DNA of 64,000 nucleotides from Pseudomonas umsongensis. GTDB lineage: Bacteria; Pseudomonadota; Gammaproteobacteria; Pseudomonadales; Pseudomonadaceae. The notes beneath the pieces were generated by a model. The model made no database searches, was not told the origin of the DNA, and saw nothing but the letters and a program-made list of their open reading frames with translations. Position 1 is the stretch's first letter. Every line of letters begins with the position of its first letter. Location of the stretch: the NCBI RefSeq assembly GCF_002236105.1, contig NZ_NIWU01000009.1, forward strand, positions 207,866 through 271,865, in the 5' to 3' direction. A program made the translations under genes and the position numbers. Shown one piece after another: positions 34,861 to 45,027 of the stretch.

Positions 34861-36027
34861 ATGACCAAAGCTGAATTCCCGACCACACAGGCGCTGGCTA
34901 CCCCAGCCTTGGGTGAACCCTACCTGCTGACCCCAGGGCCATTGACCACTTCCAAGGCCACCAAGGAAGCCATGCTGCGCGACTGGGGCTCATGGGACGT
35001 TTCCTTCAATCAAGTCACGGCCGAGGTTCGCCAGAGCCTGCTGAGCATGGCCGGCGTCGCGGACGACAGCTTCGCCTGCGTGCCGTTGCAAGGCAGCGGC
35101 AGCTACTCGGTGGAAGCCGCATTGGCCACGGCCATCCCCCGTGACGGTAAAGCGCTGGTGCTGATGAATGGCGCCTACGGCCAACGCGCCACCAAGACCC
35201 TGGAGTACCTCGGTCGCGCCTTCATCACCCTGGACAAAGGCGACTACTTGCCGCCGCAGCCCGAGGAAGTCGACGCCCTGCTCAAGGACAATCCGGACGT
35301 CACCAACGTCTTCATCGTCCATTGCGAAACCAGCTCCGGCATTCTCAATCCGCTGCGCGAAATCGCCGATGTGGTGAAGGCCCATGGCAAGAGCCTGATC
35401 ATCGATGCCATGAGTTCCTTCGGCGCCGTGCCGTTGACGGTCAAAGACATCACGTTCGACGTGGTGGTGTCTTCTGCCAACAAATGCATCGAGGGCATTC
35501 CGGGGTTCGGCTTCGTCATCATCCGCCGCTCCGTGCTGGAGGCCGCCAAAGGCCGCGCCAACTCCCTGAGCCTGGATCTGTACGAGCAGTGGGTATACAT
35601 GGAGCGCACCGGCCAATGGCGTTTCACCCCTCCGACCCACAGCGTCGTCGCTTTTCATAAAGCGCTGGAGCAACACACTGCCGAAGGCGGCGTGCATGGC
35701 CGACTGGCACGCTACACACGCAATCGCGACGTACTGGTCGCCGGCATGCGCAAGCTTGGCTTCAAAACGTTGCTGGAAGACCGTTGGCTGTCGCCGATCA
35801 TCACCACGTTCTTCAGTCCGGAACATCCGAACTTTGAGTTCAAGCGCTTCTACGATGAACTCAAGGCCCGCCAGTTCATCATCTACCCCGGCAAACTGAC
35901 CGTCGCCGAGAGTTTCCGCATCGGCTGTATCGGCCAGATCGACGAATACATCGTCCATCAATTGCTGCGCGCCATCGCCGACAGTCTTGTGGCGATGAAC
36001 GTCGACATGCATCTACCGGCAGGCTGA
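34861..36027 (+). CDS. phnW: 2-aminoethylphosphonate:pyruvate aminotransferase
   Basis: PhnW moves the amino group of AEP to pyruvate, giving phosphonoacetaldehyde and alanine. The 388-aa class V aminotransferase starts with TPGPLTTSKATKEAM, has LQGSGSYSVEA, HCETSSGILNP, IDAMSSFGAVP and the PLP lysine in SSANKCIEG (Lys208). GGAG lies just before ATG 34861. It is followed by an OPA-type permease and phnX copy 2, giving the classical phnW-phnX pathway. The protein has an N-terminal extension of about 20 residues. Confidence 0.96.
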   Translation: MTKAEFPTTQALATPALGEPYLLTPGPLTTSKATKEAMLRDWGSWDVSFNQVTAEVRQSLLSMAGVADDSFACVPLQGSGSYSVEAALATAIPRDGKALVLMNGAYGQRATKTLEYLGRAFITLDKGDYLPPQPEEVDALLKDNPDVTNVFIVHCETSSGILNPLREIADVVKAHGKSLIIDAMSSFGAVPLTVKDITFDVVVSSANKCIEGIPGFGFVIIRRSVLEAAKGRANSLSLDLYEQWVYMERTGQWRFTPPTHSVVAFHKALEQHTAEGGVHGRLARYTRNRDVLVAGMRKLGFKTLLEDRWLSPIITTFFSPEHPNFEFKRFYDELKARQFIIYPGKLTVAESFRIGCIGQIDEYIVHQLLRAIADSLVAMNVDMHLPAG

Positions 36028-36297
36028 CCGCCCCTTTAAAGGTCTTTGTCAATTCGAGCACGGGTGCAATGGGTAGCACCTTTGGACAGGGATCTTTTTT
36101 TAAACATGGATTCGCTGACTGATCGCCAGGCAGAGCCGGGCAGCCGTCAGCGATCGCGTCAATTTAATGCTTAAAGCCTGATGCCATCTCACGGCCATCT
36201 GATCGATGCCGTGTGCGTGGACAGTCTTTCTGTACCGAAAACAAAAACAAAACTCATTATTTGCGCTGTCTGGCACCACATACGGGATCAGAACACC
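36028..36297. other. Intergenic gap between phnW and permease
   Basis: These 270 bases have no gene. The open frame over 36181-36297 lacks a ribosome site. I see no ATCGATTT box, REP or clear terminator in it. Confidence 0.5.
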
Positions 36298-37641
36298 ATG
36301 AACAAGAACGCTACAAGTCCTCTCGCCACTGGCTGGAAATCGCTCCAGCGTTGGCGCGTACAAGTTTTCCTCATCACCTGGGTGGCCTATGCCGCCTTCT
36401 ACTTCACCCGCAAGGCGTTTTCCGTTGCCAAGCTGGGTATTGGCGAAGACCCGGACTTCATGCTCGAAAAGGCCATGATGGCCAATCTCGACGCCCTCTA
36501 CCTGACCGCGTATGCCGTGGGGCAGTTTCTGTGGGGTAACTTCTCCGACCGCTTCGGCCCCAGGGTCGTGGTCCTGAGCGGGCTCGTGATCTCGGCGCTG
36601 GCCGCGCTGCTGATGGGTACTTACGCGACCCTGCCGATTTTCGCTTCCTGCATGCTGATCCAGGGTCTCGCCCAGTCCACCGGTTGGTCGGGGCTGTGCA
36701 AGAACGTCGGCAGCTTCTTCAGCACCAGCGAACGCGGCCGCGTGCTGGGTTTCTGGAGCACCTCCTACGCCTTCGGTGGCCTGGTCGCCACGCCGTTTGC
36801 CGGCTGGTGGGCCTACAACCACTACCACGACTGGCGCCTCGCGTTTATCAGCAGCGCCGTGGTGGTCCTGGTGGTGGCGGTGTTGTTCTTCTTCCTGCAA
36901 CGCAACAAGCCGGAAGACGTCGGCCTGCCGCCGGTGGAGATCGAAATCGAGCCCGTCAGCAACGTCGTGGTACCGCGTGAAAGCATGTGGGCCGGCTTGC
37001 GCACCGTGATGAAAAATCGGACCGTGCTGGTGCTCGGCCTCGCCTACTTCATGCTCAAGCCAGCGCGCTACGCCATCCTCCTGTGGGGGCCGGTGATCAT
37101 CTACGAGCGCATGCCCGAGATCGGCAAGGTGGCCTCCGCCATCGTTCCCACCTCGTTTGAACTGGCCGGTTTGATCGGACCGATCCTCATCGGTATCGCC
37201 TCGGACAAGTATTTCGGCGCCCGTCGTATTCCCGTCTGTGTCCTTAGCCTGGTGATCCTGACTGCCTGTCTTGCGCTGTTCGTTCCCGCCATGCAAAGCG
37301 GCAGCCTCTACATCGTGGTCGGCCTGCTGTTCATGATGGGCCTGTCGCTTTACGGGCCGGACTCGATGCTCAGCGGCTCGGCGGCGATCGACTTCGGCAG
37401 CAAGGACGGCGCGGCCTCCGCCGCAGGCTTCGTCAATGGCTGTGGCTCGGTCGGTGCCGTGCTCGGTGGCTTGCTGCCGGGTTACTTCGACACCATCACC
37501 GTGTTCCTGGTGTTCACCGGCGCTGCACTCCTGGCCAGCCTGATGCTGGTGCCCTTCTGGAACAGCCGCCCGAAAACCGTGGAAAGCCCGGTGCTGTCCT
37601 CGACGCCGGTGCAGCCGGTCGTACTTGGCACCAACTCCTGA
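36298..37641 (+). CDS. MFS permease, OPA type, probable phosphonate (AEP) importer
   Basis: The 447-aa permease starts at ATG 36298 and has twelve hydrophobic segments with OPA-like features (YAAFYFTRKAFSVAK, ALYLTAYAVGQFLWGNFSDRFGPR, SFFSTSERGRVLGFWSTSYAFGG). OPA members carry phosphorylated solutes such as glycerol phosphate and hexose phosphate. Placed between phnW and phnX, 39 bp before the latter, it most likely imports AEP. It is only distantly similar to the other OPA permease at 22738, so the two may differ in substrate. Confidence 0.87.
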   Translation: MNKNATSPLATGWKSLQRWRVQVFLITWVAYAAFYFTRKAFSVAKLGIGEDPDFMLEKAMMANLDALYLTAYAVGQFLWGNFSDRFGPRVVVLSGLVISALAALLMGTYATLPIFASCMLIQGLAQSTGWSGLCKNVGSFFSTSERGRVLGFWSTSYAFGGLVATPFAGWWAYNHYHDWRLAFISSAVVVLVVAVLFFFLQRNKPEDVGLPPVEIEIEPVSNVVVPRESMWAGLRTVMKNRTVLVLGLAYFMLKPARYAILLWGPVIIYERMPEIGKVASAIVPTSFELAGLIGPILIGIASDKYFGARRIPVCVLSLVILTACLALFVPAMQSGSLYIVVGLLFMMGLSLYGPDSMLSGSAAIDFGSKDGAASAAGFVNGCGSVGAVLGGLLPGYFDTITVFLVFTGAALLASLMLVPFWNSRPKTVESPVLSSTPVQPVVLGTNS

Positions 37642-37680
37642 ACCCGAACCCATCTATCAATTATCACTGGAGCAATCATC

Positions 37681-38508
37681 ATGAATTACCAACAACCTTC
37701 TCAGTTGCAAGCCGTGGTTCTGGACTGGGCCGGCACCGTCGTTGATTTCGGTTCTTTCGCACCGACGCAGATTTTCGTCGAGGCCTTTGCCGAGTTCGGC
37801 GTCGCGGTGTCCCTGCAAGAAGCCCGCGGGCCGATGGGCATGGGCAAGTGGGACCACATCCGCACGCTGTGCAACGAGCCACAGATTGCCGACCGCTACC
37901 ACGCTGTCTACGGCCGCCTGCCAACCGACGATGATGTGACCGCACTCTACGAGCGTTTCATGCCGCTGCAGATCGAGAAAATCGCCCTGCACTCGGCGTT
38001 GATTCCCGGTGCGCTCGAGACCATCAACGGCCTGCGCGACAAGGGCTTGAAAATCGGCTCCTGCTCCGGCTATCCGGCCGTGGTCATGGAGAAGGTCGTG
38101 GAACTGGCGCGCAAGAACGGCTATGTCACCGACCACGTGGTGGCGACCGACGAAGTGCCCAATGGACGCCCGCACCCGGCGCAAGCCTTGGCCAACGTCA
38201 TTGCCCTGGGCATCAGCGACGTCGCCGCTTGCGTGAAGGTCGATGACACCTGGCCGGGCATTCTCGAAGGCCGAAGCGCGGGCATGTGGACGGTGGCGCT
38301 GACCTGCTCCGGCAACGCACTGGGCCTGACCTATGACCAATTCAAGGATTTGTCCCTGGAGGCATTGGCCGAGGAACGCGCGCGCATCGTCAAGATGTTC
38401 GAAGGCTCGCGCCCTCACTACCTGATCGACACCATCGTTGATTTGCCGGCGGTCATCGAAGACATCAATGCGCGTCTGGCACGTGGGGAAACCCCTCAGG
38501 GTTCCTGA
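37681..38508 (+). CDS. phnX: Phosphonoacetaldehyde hydrolase (copy 2)
   Basis: This 275-aa HAD-family enzyme carries the same catalytic residues as copy 1 (Asp15 in VVLDWAGTVVD, Lys56 in MGMGKWDH). It has the classical gene context, after phnW and its permease and before an aldehyde dehydrogenase that can remove the acetaldehyde it makes. Its differences from copy 1 concentrate near residues 225-245 and at the C terminus. At least one 83-bp run of the two genes is identical, which suggests recent duplication or gene conversion. Confidence 0.97.
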   Translation: MNYQQPSQLQAVVLDWAGTVVDFGSFAPTQIFVEAFAEFGVAVSLQEARGPMGMGKWDHIRTLCNEPQIADRYHAVYGRLPTDDDVTALYERFMPLQIEKIALHSALIPGALETINGLRDKGLKIGSCSGYPAVVMEKVVELARKNGYVTDHVVATDEVPNGRPHPAQALANVIALGISDVAACVKVDDTWPGILEGRSAGMWTVALTCSGNALGLTYDQFKDLSLEALAEERARIVKMFEGSRPHYLIDTIVDLPAVIEDINARLARGETPQGS

Positions 38509-38532
38509 CCCTGTCGGCTTGCGCAATTGACA

Positions 38533-38555
38533 GTGGCCGTCCCAAGGACGGCCAC
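38533..38555 (+). other. Hairpin between phnX and aldehyde dehydrogenase
   Basis: GTGGCCGTCC and GGACGGCCAC form a perfect 10-bp stem with a CAA loop, followed by an A-run rather than a U-run. It is more likely an mRNA-stabilising or attenuating hairpin than a full terminator. Confidence 0.5.
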
Positions 38556-38582
38556 ATCCAAAAAAAACAAGAGAACGCCACC

Positions 38583-40103
38583 ATGAACTACGCCCACCCT
38601 GGCACCCCCGGTGCCATCGTTTCCTTCAAGTCCCGTTACGGCAATTACATCGGCGGCGAGTTCGTCGCACCGGTCAAGGGTCAGTACTTCACCACGACCT
38701 CGCCCGTGAATGGCCAACCGATTGCCGAATTCCCGCGCTCCACGGCTGAAGACATCGACAAAGCCCTGGACGCTGCCCACGCGGCCGCCGATGCCTGGGG
38801 CAAGACGTCGGTGCAGGACCGCTCTTTAGCGCTGCTGAAAATCGCCGACCGCATCGAACAGAACCTGGAACTGCTGGCCGTCACCGAAACCTGGGACAAC
38901 GGCAAAGCCGTGCGCGAAACCCTCAATGCCGACATCCCGCTGGCCGTGGACCACTTCCGCTACTACGCCGGTTGCATCCGCGCCCAGGAAGGCAGCTCGG
39001 CCGAAATAAACGAACATACCGCGGCGTATCACTTCCATGAACCCCTGGGCGTGGTCGGGCAGATCATCCCGTGGAACTTCCCGATCCTGATGGCCGCCTG
39101 GAAACTCGCCCCGGCCCTGGCCGCCGGTAACTGCGTGGTGCTCAAGCCTGCCGAACAAACCCCGCTGGGCATCACCGTGCTGGTCGAGCTGATCGGCGAC
39201 CTGTTGCCACCCGGCGTGCTGAACATAGTGCAGGGCTTCGGCAAAGAAGCCGGCGAAGCCCTGGCCACCAGCAAGCGCATTGCCAAGATCGCCTTCACTG
39301 GCTCGACCCCGGTCGGCTCGCACATCATGAAATGCGCGGCCGAGAACATCATTCCGTCCACCGTGGAGCTGGGTGGCAAGTCGCCGAACATCTTCTTCGA
39401 AGACATCATGCAGGCCGAACCGTCCTTCATCGAGAAGGCTGCCGAAGGCCTGGTGCTGGCGTTCTTCAACCAGGGCGAAGTCTGCACCTGCCCTTCCCGC
39501 GCCCTGGTGCAGGAATCGATCTACGACGACTTCATGAAAGAGGTGATGAAAAAAGTCCTGTCGATCAAACGCGGCGACCCGCTGGACACCGACACCATGG
39601 TCGGCGCCCAAGCGTCCGAGCAGCAATTCGACAAGATCCTGTCCTATCTGGAAATCGCCAAGGGCGAAGGCGCCGAGCTGCTGACCGGCGGCAAGGTGGA
39701 AAAACTCGAGGGCAACCTGGCGAGCGGCTATTACATCCAGCCGACGCTGCTCAAGGGCACCAACAAGATGCGCGTGTTCCAGGAAGAAATCTTTGGCCCG
39801 GTGGTGAGCATCACCACCTTCAAGGACGAAGCCGAAGCCCTGGCCATCGCCAACGACACCGAGTTCGGCCTGGGTGCCGGCCTGTGGACCCGCGACATCA
39901 ACCGCGCCTATCGCATGGGCCGGGCGATCAAGGCGGGTCGCGTTTGGACCAACTGCTACCACCTGTACCCGGCGCATGCCGCGTTCGGTGGCTACAAGAA
40001 GTCCGGCGTCGGCCGTGAAACCCACAAGATGATGCTCGACCACTATCAGCAGACCAAGAACCTGCTGGTGAGCTACGACATCAATCCGCTGGGCTTCTTC
40101 TGA
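38583..40103 (+). CDS. Aldehyde dehydrogenase (ExaC/AcoD-type), acetaldehyde to acetate
   Basis: The 506-aa NAD-dependent aldehyde dehydrogenase has PWNFPILMAAWKLAPALAAGN, the glutamate in VELGGKSPN (Glu262) and the catalytic cysteine in GEVCTCPSR (Cys301). Its length and the CTC motif match the ExaC/AcoD class that handles acetaldehyde and other short aldehydes. Being just after phnX, it would oxidise the acetaldehyde released from phosphonoacetaldehyde to acetate for AcsA at 42215. A REPIN follows it. Confidence 0.93.
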   Translation: MNYAHPGTPGAIVSFKSRYGNYIGGEFVAPVKGQYFTTTSPVNGQPIAEFPRSTAEDIDKALDAAHAAADAWGKTSVQDRSLALLKIADRIEQNLELLAVTETWDNGKAVRETLNADIPLAVDHFRYYAGCIRAQEGSSAEINEHTAAYHFHEPLGVVGQIIPWNFPILMAAWKLAPALAAGNCVVLKPAEQTPLGITVLVELIGDLLPPGVLNIVQGFGKEAGEALATSKRIAKIAFTGSTPVGSHIMKCAAENIIPSTVELGGKSPNIFFEDIMQAEPSFIEKAAEGLVLAFFNQGEVCTCPSRALVQESIYDDFMKEVMKKVLSIKRGDPLDTDTMVGAQASEQQFDKILSYLEIAKGEGAELLTGGKVEKLEGNLASGYYIQPTLLKGTNKMRVFQEEIFGPVVSITTFKDEAEALAIANDTEFGLGAGLWTRDINRAYRMGRAIKAGRVWTNCYHLYPAHAAFGGYKKSGVGRETHKMMLDHYQQTKNLLVSYDINPLGFF

Positions 40104-40126
40104 TTTCGCACTAACAACCACCACCT

Positions 40127-40241
40127 TGTAGGAGCGAGCATGCTCGCGAAAAACCTGAGCACGCCACGGGGTGCCAGACTAATCGCGTCATCGTTGACGA
40201 CCATCGTCGGAACGCCGCCCGGAGCATGCTCGCTCCTACAG
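40127..40241. repeat. REPIN (inverted pair of REP elements)
   Basis: TGTAGGAGCGAGCATGCTCGC and its inverted mate enclose an interior very close to that at 24088-24202. It separates the aldehyde dehydrogenase gene from the chemoreceptor gene. Confidence 0.9.
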
Positions 40242-40272
40242 GGATCACGCCGTATCTGCAGGTGAATCCTCG

Positions 40273-42156
40273 ATGAAAATCCGTTACAAGGTGAGCCTTG
40301 TGGCTGCCTTTGTGCTGTTGGTGACAACCAGTCTCCTGTCGCTGGTTCAGGTAGGGCAGATACGAACGATTTTGCATAACCAGGTCGAGGCCAGCATTGG
40401 CGAATCGAGTAACGCCGTGGCACGCCAGATCGAAAACTGGCTGAACGGCAAACTTCATCTGATGGACCTGGCCGCCCAGGCGATCGACAGTCAGTACAGC
40501 GCGCAAGCGACCCAGAGGATCATCGACTCAGCCATTTTGAAAGACGAATTCAAGCTGGTATTCGGCGCCCTTGAGTCCGACGGCAAACCCATCAAGAACG
40601 CTTCACCCTGGAATCCAAAACCCGACTATGACGGTCGCACCCGCCCTTGGTACGCGACGGGTAAAGCAGGCAGCCAAGCGGTCTTGACCGAACCCTACAA
40701 GGACTCCACCACCGGCGAAATCCTGATCTCGGCGGTGGCCCGGATCAGCGACGCGGGTCAACCGCTCGGGGTATTCGGTGGTGACATCCGCCTGACCACC
40801 GTGGCCGATGCCATCAACACCCTGGATTTCGGCGGCGCCGGTTATGCGTTCCTGCTGAGTAAAAGTGGCAACATCATTTCTCACCCGGACGCCGGGCTGA
40901 ATGGTCAACCCTACAGCCAGCTTTTCGCCGGTAGCGCCCTGCCGCTGACCAGTCAACTTCAAGAAACCAGCGGCAGTGGAAAGTCGCTCCTGGTGTCCTT
41001 CATTCCGCTCACCGATCTCAAGGGCATGGATTGGTACATCGGTGTGGTGCTGGACCAGGACATCGTCATGGCCGCAGCCCGCATCCTCAGCTGGCGAGCC
41101 GTGATCGGTACTGGCCTGGGTGTGCTGCTCAGCCTGTTGGTCCTGGGCTTGCTGGTCCGGCGACTACTCTGGCCGCTGGATCGGCTCAAGGCGTCACTGG
41201 CAGACATCAACCGCGGAGACGGTGACCTCACCCACCAATTACCCGTGTCTGGCAATGATGAAATTGCGCAGGTCTCCAGGGAGTTCAACCAGTTCCTGCA
41301 AAACCTCAAATCGCTGATTGGCGATGTGAAAAACAGCGCTCGACACGTCCGTGAGAGCACCACCACAACGTCGTCTGAAGCGGACCAGGCCGCCAGTCGC
41401 GTGCAAATTCAGCTGCAGGAACTGGATCAACTCGCCACCGCCATGACTGAGATGGCCTCGACCGCCGAGGACGTGGCGCGCAATGCCCAAGCGGCTGCCG
41501 AGGCGGCCATCGTTGCCACCGGGCAAACCGCAGACGGTGTCGCCCTGGTGTCCAGGTCAACAGGGGCTATCAAGCGTTTGGCCGAGGAGATGGACGACAC
41601 CGGCCAGGCCATCAATGAATTGTCCACGCTCAGTCAAGGCATCGAATCGATTGTCGCGGTCATCACCAGCATCGCCGATCAAACCAACCTTCTCGCGCTC
41701 AATGCGGCCATCGAGGCGGCACGTGCTGGCGAATCGGGACGCGGGTTCGCCGTGGTTGCCGATGAGGTGCGCTCCCTGGCCTCGCGTACCCAGCAATCCA
41801 CCCAGGAAATACGCCAGATGATCGACCAGCTGCAATCGGGGGTGAAACACGCCCAGGTGCGCATGCAGCAAAGCCGCGACACCGCCAGCAAGACCGCCCT
41901 GGATGCCAACGCGGCGAATGAAACCCTTGAGCGCATCCGTGAAGCCATTTACCGCATCAATGACATGAACCTGCAAATCGCCGCGGCGGCTGAAGAACAG
42001 AGCGCCACGACCGAGGAAATCAATCGCAATACGTCCAACATCCGCGACATCAGCCTCGAAGTCACCGGCAGTGCCGCCAAGCAGGTCCGCCAGTGTTCCG
42101 TGATGGGGGAACAGGTAGGCGAGCAGCACAGACTGCTCAGCCGCTTCAGGATTTGA
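40273..42156 (+). CDS. Methyl-accepting chemotaxis protein, PctA-like dCache amino acid/amine receptor
   Basis: This 627-aa receptor has an N-terminal membrane segment, a periplasmic dCache domain, a second membrane segment (about residue 275), a HAMP domain and the signalling tip (ADQTNLLALNAAIEAARAGESGRGFAVVADEVR). In the sensor the residues Tyr119, Arg124, Trp126, Tyr127, Tyr142 and Asp171 have the same spacing as the amino-acid-binding set I recall for PctA of P. aeruginosa. The ligand is thus probably an amino acid or related amine. Its place between AEP genes and acsA hints at AEP-related ligands, but that is speculation. Confidence 0.92.
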   Translation: MKIRYKVSLVAAFVLLVTTSLLSLVQVGQIRTILHNQVEASIGESSNAVARQIENWLNGKLHLMDLAAQAIDSQYSAQATQRIIDSAILKDEFKLVFGALESDGKPIKNASPWNPKPDYDGRTRPWYATGKAGSQAVLTEPYKDSTTGEILISAVARISDAGQPLGVFGGDIRLTTVADAINTLDFGGAGYAFLLSKSGNIISHPDAGLNGQPYSQLFAGSALPLTSQLQETSGSGKSLLVSFIPLTDLKGMDWYIGVVLDQDIVMAAARILSWRAVIGTGLGVLLSLLVLGLLVRRLLWPLDRLKASLADINRGDGDLTHQLPVSGNDEIAQVSREFNQFLQNLKSLIGDVKNSARHVRESTTTTSSEADQAASRVQIQLQELDQLATAMTEMASTAEDVARNAQAAAEAAIVATGQTADGVALVSRSTGAIKRLAEEMDDTGQAINELSTLSQGIESIVAVITSIADQTNLLALNAAIEAARAGESGRGFAVVADEVRSLASRTQQSTQEIRQMIDQLQSGVKHAQVRMQQSRDTASKTALDANAANETLERIREAIYRINDMNLQIAAAAEEQSATTEEINRNTSNIRDISLEVTGSAAKQVRQCSVMGEQVGEQHRLLSRFRI

Positions 42157-42214
42157 AGTGCGCAGCAACACAATTTCAGATCACAAAAACAACTATTCCA
42201 CCGAGGTAAGAAAG

Positions 42215-44170
<1,956 letters not shown>

Positions 44171-44189
44171 TAGCCTTCAGCTTCATCTA

Positions 44190-44224
44190 AGCCCCATCAG
44201 GTGTTGAGCCTGGTGGGGCTTTTT
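44190..44224 (+). terminator. Rho-independent terminator after acsA
   Basis: AGCCCCATCAGG pairs with CCTGGTGGGGCT (one G-T pair) across a 7-nt loop and is followed by TTTT. It begins 20 bases after the acsA stop. Confidence 0.85.
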
Positions 44225-44260
44225 GTTGCCTGACAGTTTTGTTTCGGTAGTGTTGGTCTC

Positions 44261-44334
44261 TTCGCGAGCAGGCTCGCTCCCACAGGGGATTGGTGGTGAT
44301 CAAAAAACTGTGGGAGCGAGCCTGCTCGCGATGG
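44261..44334. repeat. REPIN (inverted REP pair, GAGCAGGCTCGC variant)
   Basis: TTCGCGAGCAGGCTCGCTCCCACAG is followed after about 27 bp by the inverse CTGTGGGAGCGAGCCTGCTCGCGA. This is the other common fluorescens-group REP type. Confidence 0.9.
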
Positions 44335-44385
44335 CGTTCTGTCAGACACCACAGAACACATTTTTTATCTCCAAAGGAGCCCCCC

Positions 44386-44757
44386 ATGCCCATGGGCAAA
44401 CGTGAACTTGCACGGCTCGAGCGCCGTTTGATCACAACGCTGACCGATGCCTGCGAAACAGCAAAATCCGAGATCAAAGGCTTTACCTGGCTCACCCATA
44501 CGGCTGACTTGAACGCCCTTGCCCAAACGCTGAGGGTGACCTGGGTGTTCGAAACGCTGGCCGACAAAAAACTCGCAGAGGTTAGCTCGAAAGCGCGGAT
44601 TCTTGAGCTGACGGCCATCGCACTGCACGAGGCCAATATCGATCTGGAGCCTTCAGCGCGCATTGTCCGATTCGACTCTGAGGAGGAGTGCCAACTCAGC
44701 CATGGTGGCGATTGGCAGAAACGCCTGGCACGATCAGACGTGACCAGGGGGCATTGA
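44386..44757 (+). CDS. Conserved hypothetical protein
   Basis: ATG 44386 (or 44392) follows AAGGAG. The 123-aa product is mostly helical, with MGKRELARLERRLITTLTDACETAKSEI at the start and LSHGGDWQKRLAR at the end. No signal peptide or cysteine pattern is seen. It ends 2 bases before the DUF1289 gene, so the two are co-transcribed. I do not recognise the family. Confidence 0.75.
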   Translation: MPMGKRELARLERRLITTLTDACETAKSEIKGFTWLTHTADLNALAQTLRVTWVFETLADKKLAEVSSKARILELTAIALHEANIDLEPSARIVRFDSEEECQLSHGGDWQKRLARSDVTRGH

Positions 44758-44759
44758 AG

Positions 44760-44951
44760 ATGGCCAAGGATATCGACAATCCCTGCATTTCCGTGTGCCA
44801 GTTGAGCGGCGACCTGTGCGTGAGCTGCGGGCGTAGCAAGGAAGACATCAGGAAGTGGAAACGCATGAAGCGGCCGGAAAAAATGGCCGCCGTGCAAAGG
44901 GCGAATGTCCGTTTGAAAGGGCTGAAGAAGACCCAAGGCAAGAAGCCTTGA
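44760..44951 (+). CDS. DUF1289 small cysteine-rich protein
   Basis: The 63-aa protein has the DUF1289 pattern NPCISVCQLSGDLCVSCGR followed by RKWKRMKRPEK. Four conserved cysteines suggest a small metal or Fe-S site. The start lies 2 bases after the previous stop. Function is unknown. Confidence 0.85.
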   Translation: MAKDIDNPCISVCQLSGDLCVSCGRSKEDIRKWKRMKRPEKMAAVQRANVRLKGLKKTQGKKP

Positions 44952-44958
44952 CCCCGCT

Positions 44959-44991
44959 CACTCACCCGCCCTGCAACGCGGCGGGCGAGTG
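44959..44991. terminator. Hairpin between DUF1289 gene and TonB receptor
   Basis: CACTCACCCGCC and GGCGGGCGAGTG form a stem with one mismatch and a 9-nt loop. There is no U-run on either side. Its position between two convergent genes fits a weak, possibly two-way terminator. Confidence 0.45.
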
Positions 44992-45027
44992 AACGTGCTA
45001 CATCCCACCGAGCTACATCACATCAAG

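Noticed and set aside
38826..40124. A 432-codon minus-strand frame
   Set aside because: It is the shadow of the aldehyde dehydrogenase gene, whose Glu and Cys catalytic motifs are complete.
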